A DNA stretch of 64,000 bases from Gimesia sp. (GTDB lineage: Bacteria > Planctomycetota > Planctomycetia > Planctomycetales > Planctomycetaceae): NCBI GenBank assembly GCA_002706765.1, contig PAJV01000065.1, forward strand, positions 1 to 64,000, in the 5' to 3' direction. Positions 43,364-53,032 of this stretch are shown here, piece by piece. The notes below the pieces were generated by a model. That model was not told the DNA's origin and made no database searches. It saw only the letters and a list, made by a program, of their open reading frames with translations. The position numbers were made by a program, and so were the translations under genes. The first letter of the stretch is position 1. Each line of letters begins with the position of its first letter.

Positions 43364-44235
43364 TCAGCCGCCGCCGTCTGACATTTCAACTGACACCGCT
43401 GCTGGACCTGCTCCTGATCGTGATCTTTGCGCAGTTCATGGATACTCAGGAGACGACGGCTCGCATCGAACAACGTTCTCAGCAGCAGGTGACGCAGGCT
43501 GAGCAGGAAGCGAAAACGCTCAGAGAAGAACAACGAATCGCACACCGAAAGCTCGCCGAACTGAATCGTTCGAACAGGCAACTGCTACTTGATGCAATGC
43601 AGGCAGAAAAGAACGCCATCGAGATACAGAAGCAGGCGCGTGCCAAAGCACAACTGACGGAGAAGCAGAACCGCGAACTCAGCGAACAACTGGAACAGAC
43701 GCGAGAACAACGCAACCTCGTGGGTGAAATGGTGCAGCAACTGTTTCAACTGCCTGATTCCCTGCTGGATCCCCTGTTAAACGCCAAACCAGATCCGGAA
43801 TCCGAACAGACAAAAAAGGAAATCGAACGCATCAAAAAACAACTGCAGGAACTGGCGGGGGGCAAAGCCATTGATGTCGTTAAGCATTTCCTGACTTATG
43901 ATGAACTGACGAAACGCAGCGACATCTGGGAACTCTATCTGACAGAGAATGGGGTTTTTCGCTTGAAAATCGGCGATCAGTCTGCGGAATTCCGGGCAGA
44001 TTCCCCGCAGGAGTTTGTCGATCGCTTTTATGCTGTCTACAAAACCGTACCTCAACCCAAGAGCCTGGTGATCATCCTCTTCTCCTATGGCGATGCCCGT
44101 GCTTCGCTACGTTTTGCCGCCACGCAGGGCCTGCCCCTGGTCGCCGAACGCATGCGAACCGACAGCAGCGGCCGCACCCGTTACGAATACGCGGTGATGG
44201 GCTTCGCCCCTGAATCCGTTCCCGTTTCTCCCTGA
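43360..44235 (+). CDS. ExbD/TolR-like partner with long coiled coil
   Basis: This encodes 291 residues, starting ISRRRLTFQLTPLLDLLLIVIFAQFMD. This is the single membrane helix with the conserved Asp of ExbD, TolR and MotB. A long heptad region (about 40-165) rich in Gln, Glu and Lys follows, and then a globular C-terminal domain from about residue 170 (VVKHFLTYDELTKRSDIWELYL). The OmpA-type peptidoglycan-binding motif of MotB and ZorB was not recognised. The coiled coil would reach far into the periplasm, suggesting force transfer to a distant partner. No TonB, flagellar or defence genes are adjacent. Confidence 0.75.
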   Translation: MISRRRLTFQLTPLLDLLLIVIFAQFMDTQETTARIEQRSQQQVTQAEQEAKTLREEQRIAHRKLAELNRSNRQLLLDAMQAEKNAIEIQKQARAKAQLTEKQNRELSEQLEQTREQRNLVGEMVQQLFQLPDSLLDPLLNAKPDPESEQTKKEIERIKKQLQELAGGKAIDVVKHFLTYDELTKRSDIWELYLTENGVFRLKIGDQSAEFRADSPQEFVDRFYAVYKTVPQPKSLVIILFSYGDARASLRFAATQGLPLVAERMRTDSSGRTRYEYAVMGFAPESVPVSP

Positions 44236-44460
44236 GCGGCGTAGCGTCTCTGCACGCATGACAGATTGTCGCAAGTCACAATTGTGCTGTTGACGTCCTC
44301 GTAATCAATTCCAAAAATAAAAGCAGAGCCTGATATTGACTGCTGAATCAACTGGAGTCCTGCGGACTCTGTTTCCAGTTAATGACACAGGGGGCTGCGA
44401 ATGTCTCTCAATTTACAGGTTCCACGCAATTGGAAAACCGAGGCAAAAAGGAGGGTTAAT

Positions 44461-44757
44461 ATGTTACGGTATGAATTTCACGGCGGATTACTCGACGGAT
44501 ATAACGTGAGTGAAGACTCTTCCGGGGTAGAAAAGCAGATCTTTGAAAAAGCCAACTTTTTTACGGAAGGAAAACAGGGGCATCATTTCAACGAAATTCC
44601 CAAACCGGTACTGGAAGAAGTTCTGGCAGACAGCGATTCCCCGTCTGAGAAAGTAGACCGGTTAATGGAAATGATGTGTCACCGTTACACAGTCGAGAAA
44701 AAAGACCAGGCAGGGGAAGACGAAGTCATCACCATGGCCTACTCGTCGAACAAGTAA
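44461..44757 (+). CDS. Hypothetical small protein
   Basis: The start at ATG 44461 has AGGAGGG six bases upstream, which is very strong; the upstream ATG at 44401 is not used. The product has 98 residues, soluble, beginning LRYEFHGGLLDGYNVSEDS. Two helices carry VLEEVLADSDSPSEKVDRLMEMM, and the end is short and charged. No family was recognised. The gene is expressed alone; the kbl gene converges on it 18 bases further on. Confidence 0.65.
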   Translation: MLRYEFHGGLLDGYNVSEDSSGVEKQIFEKANFFTEGKQGHHFNEIPKPVLEEVLADSDSPSEKVDRLMEMMCHRYTVEKKDQAGEDEVITMAYSSNK

Positions 44758-44775
44758 GCACTGTTGAACGCGGTA

Positions 44776-45966
44776 TTACGAACCGATTCCCAGTTCCGTT
44801 TTGACTTCTTTGAACTTCTCAATCGCGAAGTCCAGGTCTTCAATCGAATGGGCGGCTGAGATCTGCGTTCGAATCCGTGCTTTGCCCTTGGGGACCACCG
44901 GGAACGAGAACCCGATGACATAGATGCCTTTCTGCAGCAGCGCATCCGCTACACGCGCTGCCAGGGCAGCATCGCCTAACATGATTGGCACAATAGGGTG
45001 TTCGCCGGGCAGGACTTCGAAGCCGACTTGAGAAATTCCGGCACGAAAGTGTTTCGTATTGGCTTCCAGTTTATCACGGAGCTCTGTTGAAGCAGTCAGC
45101 AGGTCAATCGCGGCAATGGAGGCAGTCACGATTGACGGTGCCACGGAGTTCGAAAACAGGTAAGGCCGCGAACGTTGTCTTAACAGTTCAATGATCTCTT
45201 TGCGCCCGCTGGTATAGCCGCCACTGGCACCGCCGAGTGCTTTCCCGAGTGTCCCCGTGATGATGTCAACGCGATCCATAACCCCATGAAATTCATGGGT
45301 TCCTTTACCACGCGCTCCCATGAAACCGACGGAATGGGAGTCATCCACCATCACCAGCGCATCGTATTTTTCCGCGAGATCACAGATCGCCGGCAGATTG
45401 GCGATGTAGCCGTCCATCGAAAACACCCCGTCAGTGGCAATCATACGATACCGGGCTGATGCAGCGGCTTTCAGCTGTTCTTCCAGGTCCTGCATGTTGT
45501 TGTTTTTGTAGCGAAACCGCTGCGCTTTACACAGTCGCACGCCATCAATGATGCTCGCATGGTTCAGCTCATCCGAAATAATCGCATCTTCGGCGGTGAG
45601 CAGCGTTTCGAACAGGCCGCCGTTGGCATCAAAACAGGATGTGTAGAGAATCGTATCTTCCGTCTCCAGGAACTGGCTCAGCTTCTGTTCCAGCTGCTTG
45701 TGAATCGCCTGGGTACCACAGATAAAGCGGACCGAAGAGAGACCGTAGCCCCATTCATCCAGGCCTGCATGAGCGGCGGCGATCACAGCCGGGTGCTCCG
45801 CCAGGCCCAGGTAATTGTTGGCACACATATTCAGAACCGGCTCTCCCTCCGCGACACGGATATGCGCGTCCTGAGGCGTGGTGATGATCCGCTCTGACTT
45901 ATAAAGCCCTTCCTCGCGGATCGTCGAGAGTGTCCGTTCCAGTTCCTGTTTGATCGAGCCATACAT
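44776..45966 (-). CDS. kbl: 2-amino-3-ketobutyrate CoA ligase (glycine C-acetyltransferase)
   Basis: This encodes 396 residues, the usual Kbl length. It cleaves 2-amino-3-oxobutanoate with CoA to glycine and acetyl-CoA, the second step of threonine breakdown. Fold-type I PLP motifs are present: NYLGLAEHP near residue 51, the cofactor Asp in [20 protein letters not shown], and the Schiff-base Lys242 in [13 protein letters not shown]. It is the second gene of a tdh-kbl operon with a 57-base gap. The divergent XRE-cupin gene is the likely regulator. The pair confirms that 2-amino-3-oxobutanoate is the shared intermediate. Confidence 0.95.
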   Translation of the reverse strand: MYGSIKQELERTLSTIREEGLYKSERIITTPQDAHIRVAEGEPVLNMCANNYLGLAEHPAVIAAAHAGLDEWGYGLSSVRFICGTQAIHKQLEQKLSQFLETEDTILYTSCFDANGGLFETLLTAEDAIISDELNHASIIDGVRLCKAQRFRYKNNNMQDLEEQLKAAASARYRMIATDGVFSMDGYIANLPAICDLAEKYDALVMVDDSHSVGFMGARGKGTHEFHGVMDRVDIITGTLGKALGGASGGYTSGRKEIIELLRQRSRPYLFSNSVAPSIVTASIAAIDLLTASTELRDKLEANTKHFRAGISQVGFEVLPGEHPIVPIMLGDAALAARVADALLQKGIYVIGFSFPVVPKGKARIRTQISAAHSIEDLDFAIEKFKEVKTELGIGS

Positions 45967-46023
45967 GAGACAAATCCTGTTTCATTCCGGAGGTTAAGTA
46001 GCGATTAAGTCTGATGGAGTTCG

Positions 46024-47067
46024 TTAAATGTTATTCCAGTCAAGAATGACTTTGCCGGACTGACCCGACAGCATCACGTCAAATCCCGCCTTAAATTCAC
46101 TGGCATGAAAACGGTGCGTGATAATCGGGCTGATGTCCAGTCCACTCTGCAGCATGACGGTCATTTTATACCAGGTCTCGTACATTTCGCGACCGTAGAT
46201 CCCTTTCAGGGTCAGCATGTTGAATACGACCACGTTCCAGTCGATGGCAATTTCCTGTTCGGGAATTCCCAGCATGGCAATTTTTCCGCCATGGCACATG
46301 TTATTCAGCATATCACGAAAAGCCTGCGGATTACCTGACATTTCCAGGCCGACATCAAAACCCTCTGTCATGCCCAGTTGCTGTTGGGCACTGGCAATGG
46401 GATTCTCGCGCACATCAAGGGCCAGCGTGGCGCCCATCTTGCGGGCCAGGTCGAGACGGTAAGGGTTCACATCAGTCACCACAACGTGCCGGGCACCCGC
46501 ATGTTTGACGACAGCCGCCGCCATCACACCAATCGGTCCGGCTCCCGTGATCAGCACATCTTCTCCCAGCACATCAAAGGAGAGCGCTGTATGGACTGCG
46601 TTACCAAACGGGTCAAAAATCGAAGCGATATCGCGGTCGATTGAGTCATCGTGATGCCAGATGTTGGTCATCGGCAGGGAAATATATTCGGCAAAAGCGC
46701 CGGGACGATTCACGCCCACGCCCCGGGTATGAGCACACAGATGCCGCCGTCCTGCGAAGCAGTTACGACAGCGTCCGCAGACAACGTGCCCTTCCCCACT
46801 GACGATTTCGCCTGGCGAATAGTCGACGACATTGGAACCGACCTCGACAATCTCGCCCACAAATTCATGCCCCACCACCATCGGAACAGGAATCGTTTTC
46901 TGAGCCCAGTTATCCCATTTATAAATATGCACGTCCGTCCCGCAAATACCCGTGCGGTCGACTTTGATCAGCACATCGTTGATACCAATCGTGGGAAGGG
47001 GAACGTCTTCCAGCCAAAGCCCCGGCTTTGACTCCTTTTTAACCAATGCTTTCATAATGGAACTCAT
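46024..47067 (-). CDS. tdh: L-threonine 3-dehydrogenase
   Basis: This encodes about 347 residues from ATG 47067; another ATG four codons later starts [10 protein letters not shown] and is also possible. It is a zinc-dependent medium-chain dehydrogenase that oxidises threonine to 2-amino-3-oxobutanoate with NAD. Visible motifs are the catalytic zinc loop [21 protein letters not shown] and the structural zinc cysteines [15 protein letters not shown]. The NAD fold is [31 protein letters not shown] also matches Tdh. It precedes kbl in an operon. Four phased boxes lie between it and the divergent regulator gene. Confidence 0.95.
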   Translation of the reverse strand: MSSIMKALVKKESKPGLWLEDVPLPTIGINDVLIKVDRTGICGTDVHIYKWDNWAQKTIPVPMVVGHEFVGEIVEVGSNVVDYSPGEIVSGEGHVVCGRCRNCFAGRRHLCAHTRGVGVNRPGAFAEYISLPMTNIWHHDDSIDRDIASIFDPFGNAVHTALSFDVLGEDVLITGAGPIGVMAAAVVKHAGARHVVVTDVNPYRLDLARKMGATLALDVRENPIASAQQQLGMTEGFDVGLEMSGNPQAFRDMLNNMCHGGKIAMLGIPEQEIAIDWNVVVFNMLTLKGIYGREMYETWYKMTVMLQSGLDISPIITHRFHASEFKAGFDVMLSGQSGKVILDWNNI

Positions 47068-47100
47068 CACTCAGGAGAATTGGAAAAATTAAAGGGTGAG

Positions 47101-47181
47101 AATCCTTTATATTGACTCATTATCCATTATAATAGAAAAAGAATATCCGTTTTGCAAGAGTGAATATCCATTATATTGGAT
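47101..47181. promoter_or_regulatory. Phased repeats between tdh and the XRE-cupin gene
   Basis: Four boxes containing ATCC or AATCC followed by an A/T-rich tract start at about 47102, 47122, 47145 and 47166, that is, 20-23 bases apart, close to two helix turns. The last one forms ATCCA-N6-TGGAT (47166-47170 and 47177-47181). Such helical phasing suggests cooperative binding on one DNA face, probably by the XRE-cupin protein controlling both directions. Confidence 0.6.
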
Positions 47182-47189
47182 TGTGCGTC

Positions 47190-47807
47190 ATGTCGGCTCA
47201 TTCCGCCAGAAAACAGTCTGCTGCGGCAGCAGGTTCCGAATTGTCTCCTGATGAAATCAGTGGTCAGCTTTCGCAGCGCGTACGCGAACTGCGAAAAGAG
47301 CGCGGCTGGTCTCTCGATTCGCTCTCCGCCGCCTGTGGTGTCAGTCGTTCGATGCTCAGCCAGATTGAACGTGGTGAAGCGAACCCGACGCTGGCCGTCA
47401 CCGTGCGGATTTCTCAGGCGTTCGGTATTGCATTGGGAGAACTGGTTGAAGCTCCTGTCTCCTCTTCTTCGATCGAAGTCATCCGGGCCGAGGATCGAAC
47501 GTTTCATTATCGCTCTGATTCGGAATGCCGCATTCGGACGCTCTCTCCCCTGCACCTGGAAAAGGATGTGGAGTTCTACGAAGTCCAGTTGCACGCCAGT
47601 GGCAAGTTGCAGAGCGCGCCTCACTTTCGGGGAACTCGCGAATTCCTGACGGTGGAAAAAGGAAAGGTTCAGGTCGAATCAGGTGAAGACAGCACCCTGC
47701 TAGAGCCCGGCGATTCTGCCAGCTATCGCGTCGATGTCCCGCATGCGATTATCAACGTCGGGCGCGGCGAAGCCGTTCTGTTTCTGGTGGTCATTTACCA
47801 GAACTGA
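47190..47807 (+). CDS. XRE-family regulator with C-terminal cupin domain
   Basis: The start at ATG 47190 gives 205 residues. An N-terminal helix-turn-helix covers about residues 30-85 (VRELRKERGWSLDSLSAACGVSRSMLSQIERGEANPTLAVTVRISQAF), and a cupin barrel follows in the C-terminal half (HFRGTREFLTVEKGKVQVESGED and ending AIINVGRGEAVLFLVVIYQ). This HTH_3 plus cupin_2 layout is a metabolite-sensing regulator. It is divergent from tdh-kbl, 119 bases apart, with the phased boxes between. Control of threonine breakdown is therefore likely, with threonine or its derivative as possible ligand. Confidence 0.85.
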   Translation: MSAHSARKQSAAAAGSELSPDEISGQLSQRVRELRKERGWSLDSLSAACGVSRSMLSQIERGEANPTLAVTVRISQAFGIALGELVEAPVSSSSIEVIRAEDRTFHYRSDSECRIRTLSPLHLEKDVEFYEVQLHASGKLQSAPHFRGTREFLTVEKGKVQVESGEDSTLLEPGDSASYRVDVPHAIINVGRGEAVLFLVVIYQN

Positions 47808-47907
47808 TGTCAACGACGAAATCGCCTCACATTTAACCATGGCGCCTTCAAACTATTATACTCGGTTCAAAGGACCTTGGAGACGCTACGATAAAACGGG
47901 ACACAGT

Positions 47908-48948
47908 CTATTGTTCGCAGGCGGTCAGGCTCGGTTCTGTTTCAGCTGCGGCTTGTTCCAGTTCGGCTTCAAAATATTTCTCGCGATGTCGATCCGCCAG
48001 GATTGTATCGATAAAGAATTGAGACGTATGAAACATCAGTAGTGGAAAGACGGCTGAGGGAATTCCTGCATTCCCCAACATCGACGCATCGGTGGCGACG
48101 AACACGGCAATCGGCAATGTTTTCTGACTGCCGGCGATGGCACTGGCGATCCGGTCGCGTGGTGCAAAGCGGAAGGTTTTTCCCAGCAGCAGATTGGCAG
48201 CAAATCCGCTGACATGCACCACGATACAGCTGATCCACACGACGGCGACTGCTGCCAGCGAGATGCCCACTTCGGAGGTCTGAATACCATAGCCGGTCTG
48301 CACTGCCGCGAGCAGCACCATGAATAACACAAAGACCAAAGCCACCGTTCCCAGCCGGGAAGTGATCCGGTCGGCAAACGCTTTGATCTGCGAATTCATG
48401 CGCAGGATCTGACCGAAGACTACAGGGAGCATCGCAGCATAGAACAGTTTGGTGATCATGGCGACGCGATCAAATTCGACCTCGCGTGACGTGATCAGCA
48501 GGATCCAGAATGGAACGGTAATAAAGCAGGCGCCGTTCGTAATCATCGTGACCATCAGGGAGATGCCGTCATTGCCGCCGCCACGGCGGGTCCAGACCGA
48601 GGCGCCACATAACGTGCAGGGTACGCAGGCCATGATGATCAATCCGATGCCAAAATCTGCCGTTAACTGCAGAGGCAGCAATGCCCAGGCAATCAAAGGC
48701 AGTAGAACCACGTTCGTCGCCAGGGACAGGATCAGTGGTCCCGGTTTTTTGATTGACGTCAGCAGGTGTTCTGAGTTCAGGCTCAATGACATCAGAAACA
48801 GCACAATCGCCGTTAACCAGGACGGGCGGATGAACAGTTTCACCTGCGCGAGGGTGTCCTGTGATCCCGTCTGCCCCGCGTAGACGCCGATCGCAATCAC
48901 AATTGTTATACAGACTAAAAACCAGCGACGACGTAAAAAGTCAAGCAT
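47908..48948 (-). CDS. SBF-family (bile acid:sodium symporter-like) transporter
   Basis: This encodes 346 residues with about nine or ten membrane segments after a basic N-terminus (LDFLRRRWFLVCITIVIAIG). The motif IIMACVPCTLCGASVWTRRGGGNDGIS corresponds to the crossover region of the SLC10/ACR3/SBF fold, with a Glu/Gly-rich equivalent. A later AIAGSQKTLPIAVFVATDASML gives the second crossover. It most resembles SLC10A7-type bacterial members of unknown substrate. It is a single gene, convergent with the XRE-cupin gene. Export or uptake of an organic anion is inference. Confidence 0.8.
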   Translation of the reverse strand: MLDFLRRRWFLVCITIVIAIGVYAGQTGSQDTLAQVKLFIRPSWLTAIVLFLMSLSLNSEHLLTSIKKPGPLILSLATNVVLLPLIAWALLPLQLTADFGIGLIIMACVPCTLCGASVWTRRGGGNDGISLMVTMITNGACFITVPFWILLITSREVEFDRVAMITKLFYAAMLPVVFGQILRMNSQIKAFADRITSRLGTVALVFVLFMVLLAAVQTGYGIQTSEVGISLAAVAVVWISCIVVHVSGFAANLLLGKTFRFAPRDRIASAIAGSQKTLPIAVFVATDASMLGNAGIPSAVFPLLMFHTSQFFIDTILADRHREKYFEAELEQAAAETEPSLTACEQ

Positions 48949-48985
48949 GACTCAGATTTCAGTTGGAGGAGTGCTGCAGGGCGCG

Positions 48986-50677
48986 TTAATTTTTGGGAGC
49001 ATTATCGCGAATCGCGCGCCACCGTTTTTCCAGATAGGGGAATGCCGGCTTGAGCGCTGCGGGAGGTTTATTTTCCGCCACGGCGACAATGGCGCTGGAA
49101 AGTTTGCCCGACTTCGCATCACTGATTGCCATCAGGTACATGGAAGCGATGGTACGCTCGGGATCCACGCGAGAATAGAGTCGGAAGTAATCATTAAACG
49201 AACGGCTGGCGGAAGCGTCTTCCCCCTGCAGGTATTGGCCTAACGCCAGAAAATAGGTCGCTTGCTGGGCCGCCATCAAATGCATCAGTCGCGTTTCCTG
49301 CGGCACAATCAGGTCGGAAGGAAAACCGGCTTCCAGACGCGTGGTAACATAGCTTTCGATGGCTGCTTCCTGATCTCCCATTAACTGAGCAGTGCGTGTT
49401 TTCAGCAGTTTTCGCGTCGGCGCACCCCACTGCACTTCAAATCCTTCCGGTTTTTGTATCCTTGCTTTCGGATCAAAGGGCACCGGAGCACGAAATGGTA
49501 ATTTGAGCGAAGCAATTCGTTTCGCCAGATCACCTTCGACGGCTTCACTGGCATCAATTTCTTTATCAGGGTATTCCGACACTTTGATTTCCGCGTCTTT
49601 CAGAATTCCTTTTCCAATGGTCTGCAGATGTGAGATGAAACCCGGATCCCCTTTTAATTCTTCCAGGTTGCGGAACAGCACAAAGGTCTGTTTGCGCGAC
49701 AGGGAATCTTCCAGGCGTCGCATCCGGCTCGACCATTCACAGCTGCGTCCCATGATCAGGGCCTGCGGGGCTTTCAGTTCTTCGGCTGAAAAACGGTTCG
49801 CCGCGTCTTCGCCATAAAAGTCTTTCAGGATCTCGGGAGACTTCAGCACCTCAGCCAAAGTTGCCGTCTTCTGGATCAGAACGGTATCTGCCGGTTGATC
49901 TTTGGCAGGGATCGGCAGACCCAGCACCGGATCAAACAGGTAGACACTTTCATTCAGCAGGACTCCCACCAGTAATTTATAGGGAGCTTCTTTAGCAGGT
50001 TTTAACAGGACAGCGTCCAGACGCAACTGCCTGAGCATGTCAATGTAAATCCAGGCGCGTTGTTCTGCAGAGCCGGCACCCAGAATACAGATTTCATAAG
50101 GAGACAGAGGCAGTACATTTTGTTGGTTTGTGATGAGCACGACATTATTCATGCAGTAATAGAAGGCAGAAGTAATCCGTTCGACATCATTCGATTTGCC
50201 TTCGATTGAGGCGTTGACCATTCCATTAAAAAGCTGTGAATCACGGATGAATTTGCCATCAAATTCCGTAAATCGCGTCAGATCCATTTTCGCCAGTTGC
50301 GCTTCACTCAGATATTTTTTGAGAAATGACTTCTGGGAATCCGTCAGGGAAGGGGGATCAGTATCGAAATTTCCGCATTTGAAGGTCCACTGATTCAACA
50401 GGCCCACTGCACGTTCCAGGGACGAACTGATTCCCAGCCGTTCCGGCTCCAGCATGCTCATGGCATTATCGATATAGCTGTTGCAGTCGGGATCATCCTG
50501 ATTACCAGAACCCGATTCGCCGGCAGTTTCCTCTGAACTGGTAGTTTTAGCAGACGTTGTGGGAGGTGTCTGCTTTTTACAGCCTGATACAGAAATCAAC
50601 AGGGCCAAACAGCAAACACCAGTTATCATCATCAGGCGGGCAGCAGAGACGCATCGTATCGGATTCAGGATCATCAT
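48986..50677 (-). CDS. Large lipoprotein with a transglutaminase-like core
   Basis: This encodes 563 residues (or shorter if a later in-frame start is used), with a lipobox ISVSGC near residue 33. A Ser/Thr linker follows. The middle holds GAGSAEQRAWIYIDMLRQLRLDAVLL and VYLFDPVLGLPIP, which recall the helix and His/Asp strand of the transglutaminase-like fold, although the catalytic Cys is replaced by Gly/Ser. This is a weak similarity. C-terminally there are helical repeats (ATYFLALGQYLQGEDASASRSFNDYF). The protein is probably anchored in the outer membrane and faces the periplasm. No known partner is adjacent. Confidence 0.6.
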   Translation of the reverse strand: MMILNPIRCVSAARLMMITGVCCLALLISVSGCKKQTPPTTSAKTTSSEETAGESGSGNQDDPDCNSYIDNAMSMLEPERLGISSSLERAVGLLNQWTFKCGNFDTDPPSLTDSQKSFLKKYLSEAQLAKMDLTRFTEFDGKFIRDSQLFNGMVNASIEGKSNDVERITSAFYYCMNNVVLITNQQNVLPLSPYEICILGAGSAEQRAWIYIDMLRQLRLDAVLLKPAKEAPYKLLVGVLLNESVYLFDPVLGLPIPAKDQPADTVLIQKTATLAEVLKSPEILKDFYGEDAANRFSAEELKAPQALIMGRSCEWSSRMRRLEDSLSRKQTFVLFRNLEELKGDPGFISHLQTIGKGILKDAEIKVSEYPDKEIDASEAVEGDLAKRIASLKLPFRAPVPFDPKARIQKPEGFEVQWGAPTRKLLKTRTAQLMGDQEAAIESYVTTRLEAGFPSDLIVPQETRLMHLMAAQQATYFLALGQYLQGEDASASRSFNDYFRLYSRVDPERTIASMYLMAISDAKSGKLSSAIVAVAENKPPAALKPAFPYLEKRWRAIRDNAPKN

Positions 50678-50818
50678 ATCAGTTTTGGCTTCGTCGTACT
50701 GTACAGTTCCGGCTTTCAGAAGACGGGACCGTGTCTGTCAAAGATCGGTTAGGCCTCTGGAAGGAATTTCAAGAAATATCAGAGGAGAACACGCTGTACC
50801 AGATACTATAACCAATTT

Positions 50819-51679
50819 TCAGGCAGATGGAATGTCTGAAGTACTACCGATTTCATTGAACAGATCGCGGAATTTCTGCATCTGGAGGGCGAAGCCGGTG
50901 AATTCGTCCAGCGGGACCATATTAGGACCGTCACTGAGCGCCTGTGAAGGATCAGGGTGGGTTTCGGCGAAAATGCCATCGCAGCCACACGCGACTGCCG
51001 CCCGGGCCAGGAACGGAATCATTGCGCGATCTCCCCCCGTCGATTTTCCTCCCGGTGTCTGGACGCTATGGGTAGCATCAAAGATGACCGGCGGCCCCAT
51101 CTGCTGCATGATCGGAATACAGCGCATGTCGTTTACCAGCCGACCGTAGCCAAAGGTGGTTCCCCGTTCTGTCAGCAGCAGTCGCTCCAGCCCGAAGGCC
51201 TCGCATTTTTTCACGGCATGAATACAGTCTTCCGGAGCCACAAACTGTGGCTTCTTGATATTCACCACACCATCATATTTCAGCGCCGCTTTGGAAGCCG
51301 CTTCCAGTAAGTCGGTCTGTCGCGCCAGAAATGCGGGGATCTGTAAAATCCGGCAGACCTCGGCAGCGGGAGCCGCCTGACATGGTTCATGTATGTCGGT
51401 GGTGACTTCCAGGCCGGTTTCCTGTTTCACTTTCGCCAGGATCTCCAGGCCGCGTTCGAGACCAGGGCCACGAAAACTGTCCACACTGGTCCGGTTGGCT
51501 TTATCGAAACTGCACTTGAAGACGAGGGACAGGTTTTCTTTCGAAGCGATTTCAGCCAGTCGCCTGGCAGTCGTCAGAACCAGTTCTTCACTTTCAATGA
51601 CGCATGGCCCGGCAATGAATACCAGGGGAAGTTTTTTTCCGCATTGAACCTGACCAATCGAAACCGGGTTATGTGACAC
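50819..51679 (-). CDS. kdsA: 3-deoxy-8-phosphooctulonate synthase (metal-dependent type)
   Basis: This encodes 286 residues. KdsA condenses phosphoenolpyruvate with arabinose 5-phosphate, feeding Kdo for lipopolysaccharide. Conserved segments are [63 protein letters not shown] and [16 protein letters not shown]. Cys26 in AGPC is the ligand of the metal-dependent class, as in Aquifex, not the Asn of the metal-free enzyme from E. coli. The presence of kdsA supports a Gram-negative-type envelope with lipopolysaccharide, as expected in planctomycetes. The other Kdo genes are not in this window. Confidence 0.95.
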   Translation of the reverse strand: MSHNPVSIGQVQCGKKLPLVFIAGPCVIESEELVLTTARRLAEIASKENLSLVFKCSFDKANRTSVDSFRGPGLERGLEILAKVKQETGLEVTTDIHEPCQAAPAAEVCRILQIPAFLARQTDLLEAASKAALKYDGVVNIKKPQFVAPEDCIHAVKKCEAFGLERLLLTERGTTFGYGRLVNDMRCIPIMQQMGPPVIFDATHSVQTPGGKSTGGDRAMIPFLARAAVACGCDGIFAETHPDPSQALSDGPNMVPLDEFTGFALQMQKFRDLFNEIGSTSDIPSA

Positions 51680-51746
51680 CTGTGAATCCTTTCCAACAGT
51701 ATTACTTAAATTGATGCTTCGGGAATTATGGTAGAATTTGCCAGGT

Positions 51747-52622
51747 TCAGCAAGGCACGATAAATCGACCTGCCTTGGGGAGCACCGTAATTTCCAGTGG
51801 AGTCAGTCCGGTCGCATCCCCGTCGGTCTGAACGGGCACCGGCCGGGCAGAGCGAATCTGAATCCGATTTGCCTGAATGCGTTGCACATCAGGTGAATTC
51901 AAATGGGAGCCCCGTACGATCTGGTACAGGTATTTTAACGTGCTCCACAGCCCTTTTTTCTTAAACAGGATCACATCGAGCAGACCATCCGCGTCGTTCG
52001 CCGTCGGAGAGAAATTCAGCTTCAGACCGTAAGCGGGAATGTTAACAATAATCGCATGGTAGGCGGTGATTTCCTCAGAACTCTGGTCTGTCGAGATTAA
52101 CAGTGGTTCATATGGATAGGAACGAATGGTTCGCCAGAGCGGTTTCAGATAACTCAGGTGGGAAATATTCCCTTTCCGGAATTCGGTCAGATCTGCCACG
52201 ACGGCCGCATCAAAGCCCACACTGGCCATCAGGATGAATCGCTGCTGCTGCATCTGGCATAAGTCGATCTCCCGGGTTGCTCCCCGGCTGATCATCTCCC
52301 CGACAAATACGCCTGAGCGGGGGATTCCCAGGTAACGGGCCATCAGATTCTCGGTTCCCAGGGGAAGAATCGCGATGCGCTGGTCGGGGTAGCGATTCAC
52401 CAGATCCTGTACGGTTCCATCTCCGCCGGCGGCAACCACGCACACAGGCGGGTTTTCCTGCGACCGGACACGCAGCAGTTCCTGCATACGTTCCCGGTTG
52501 GAAAATAATCGTGGGCGAATGCCTTTCTGCTTCAGGTAGCGGATCAGGTCGATGATCAGCGAGGCACGGGTTCCTGTTCCGGAGATCGGATTTCTTTGGA
52601 TAGCGACCCAGGGTAAATTCAT
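51747..52622 (-). CDS. Diacylglycerol-kinase-family lipid kinase
   Basis: This encodes 291 residues. The DAGK catalytic domain begins [17 protein letters not shown] and contains the nucleotide motif [13 protein letters not shown], with [15 protein letters not shown] replacing the usual GTxNDxAR. The latter change (TENLMAR) is common in the YegS/BmrU-like branch. The C-terminal beta domain ends [17 protein letters not shown]. Members phosphorylate diacylglycerol, sphingosine-like lipids or undecaprenol-type substrates; the substrate here is unknown. It is cytoplasmic and membrane-associated. It is followed downstream by kdsA in the same direction, 67 bases away. Confidence 0.85.
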   Translation of the reverse strand: MNLPWVAIQRNPISGTGTRASLIIDLIRYLKQKGIRPRLFSNRERMQELLRVRSQENPPVCVVAAGGDGTVQDLVNRYPDQRIAILPLGTENLMARYLGIPRSGVFVGEMISRGATREIDLCQMQQQRFILMASVGFDAAVVADLTEFRKGNISHLSYLKPLWRTIRSYPYEPLLISTDQSSEEITAYHAIIVNIPAYGLKLNFSPTANDADGLLDVILFKKKGLWSTLKYLYQIVRGSHLNSPDVQRIQANRIQIRSARPVPVQTDGDATGLTPLEITVLPKAGRFIVPC

Positions 52623-53032
52623 TTGCAGTCCATCTCTATCGTGGCGGCAGCCTGGCGAATCGGCTCGCTGGAAAGGGAATCAATCTGGAAATCAGGCGGA
52701 AAAACTTGAGAAAAAATATCGGGAATCGAGCAGAATTTGAAGAAAATACCAGATTCCGTTCGTTGATTCTTAATTTTGGCTGACAGAAAGCCGATTTCAT
52801 AGGTACGATATCGTTATACTGTTTATGTTATTCAAGATTTTGGTGAAAAGCATAAAAACCAGGGCAGGCATTCTATCATTCGTGCCTGATTCTGCGTAAT
52901 ACAGGATTGAGGCATCTTGTTTTTTAGCCGGTTGTTACTACAAATAAGTAAGCCGAATCGACAAGTGTCCCCGTTTGTGATGCAGTATAAGTGAAGCAAT
53001 AAATGTCTTAGTGGACAAAGGCTGTTTTCGTA
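52623..53032. other. Gap before the sensory protein gene
   Basis: No gene was recognised in these 410 bases. There is a weak hairpin CAGGCA/TGCCTG (52865-52870 and 52883-52888) and a 10-base palindrome ACGATATCGT (52805-52814). The gap probably holds the divergent promoters. Confidence 0.45.

Noticed and set aside
42707-44235. Zorya-type anti-phage system
   Set aside because: The ExbB/ExbD-like pair could recall ZorA/ZorB, but no OmpA-like end was seen in the second protein and no ZorC, ZorD or ZorE gene follows.
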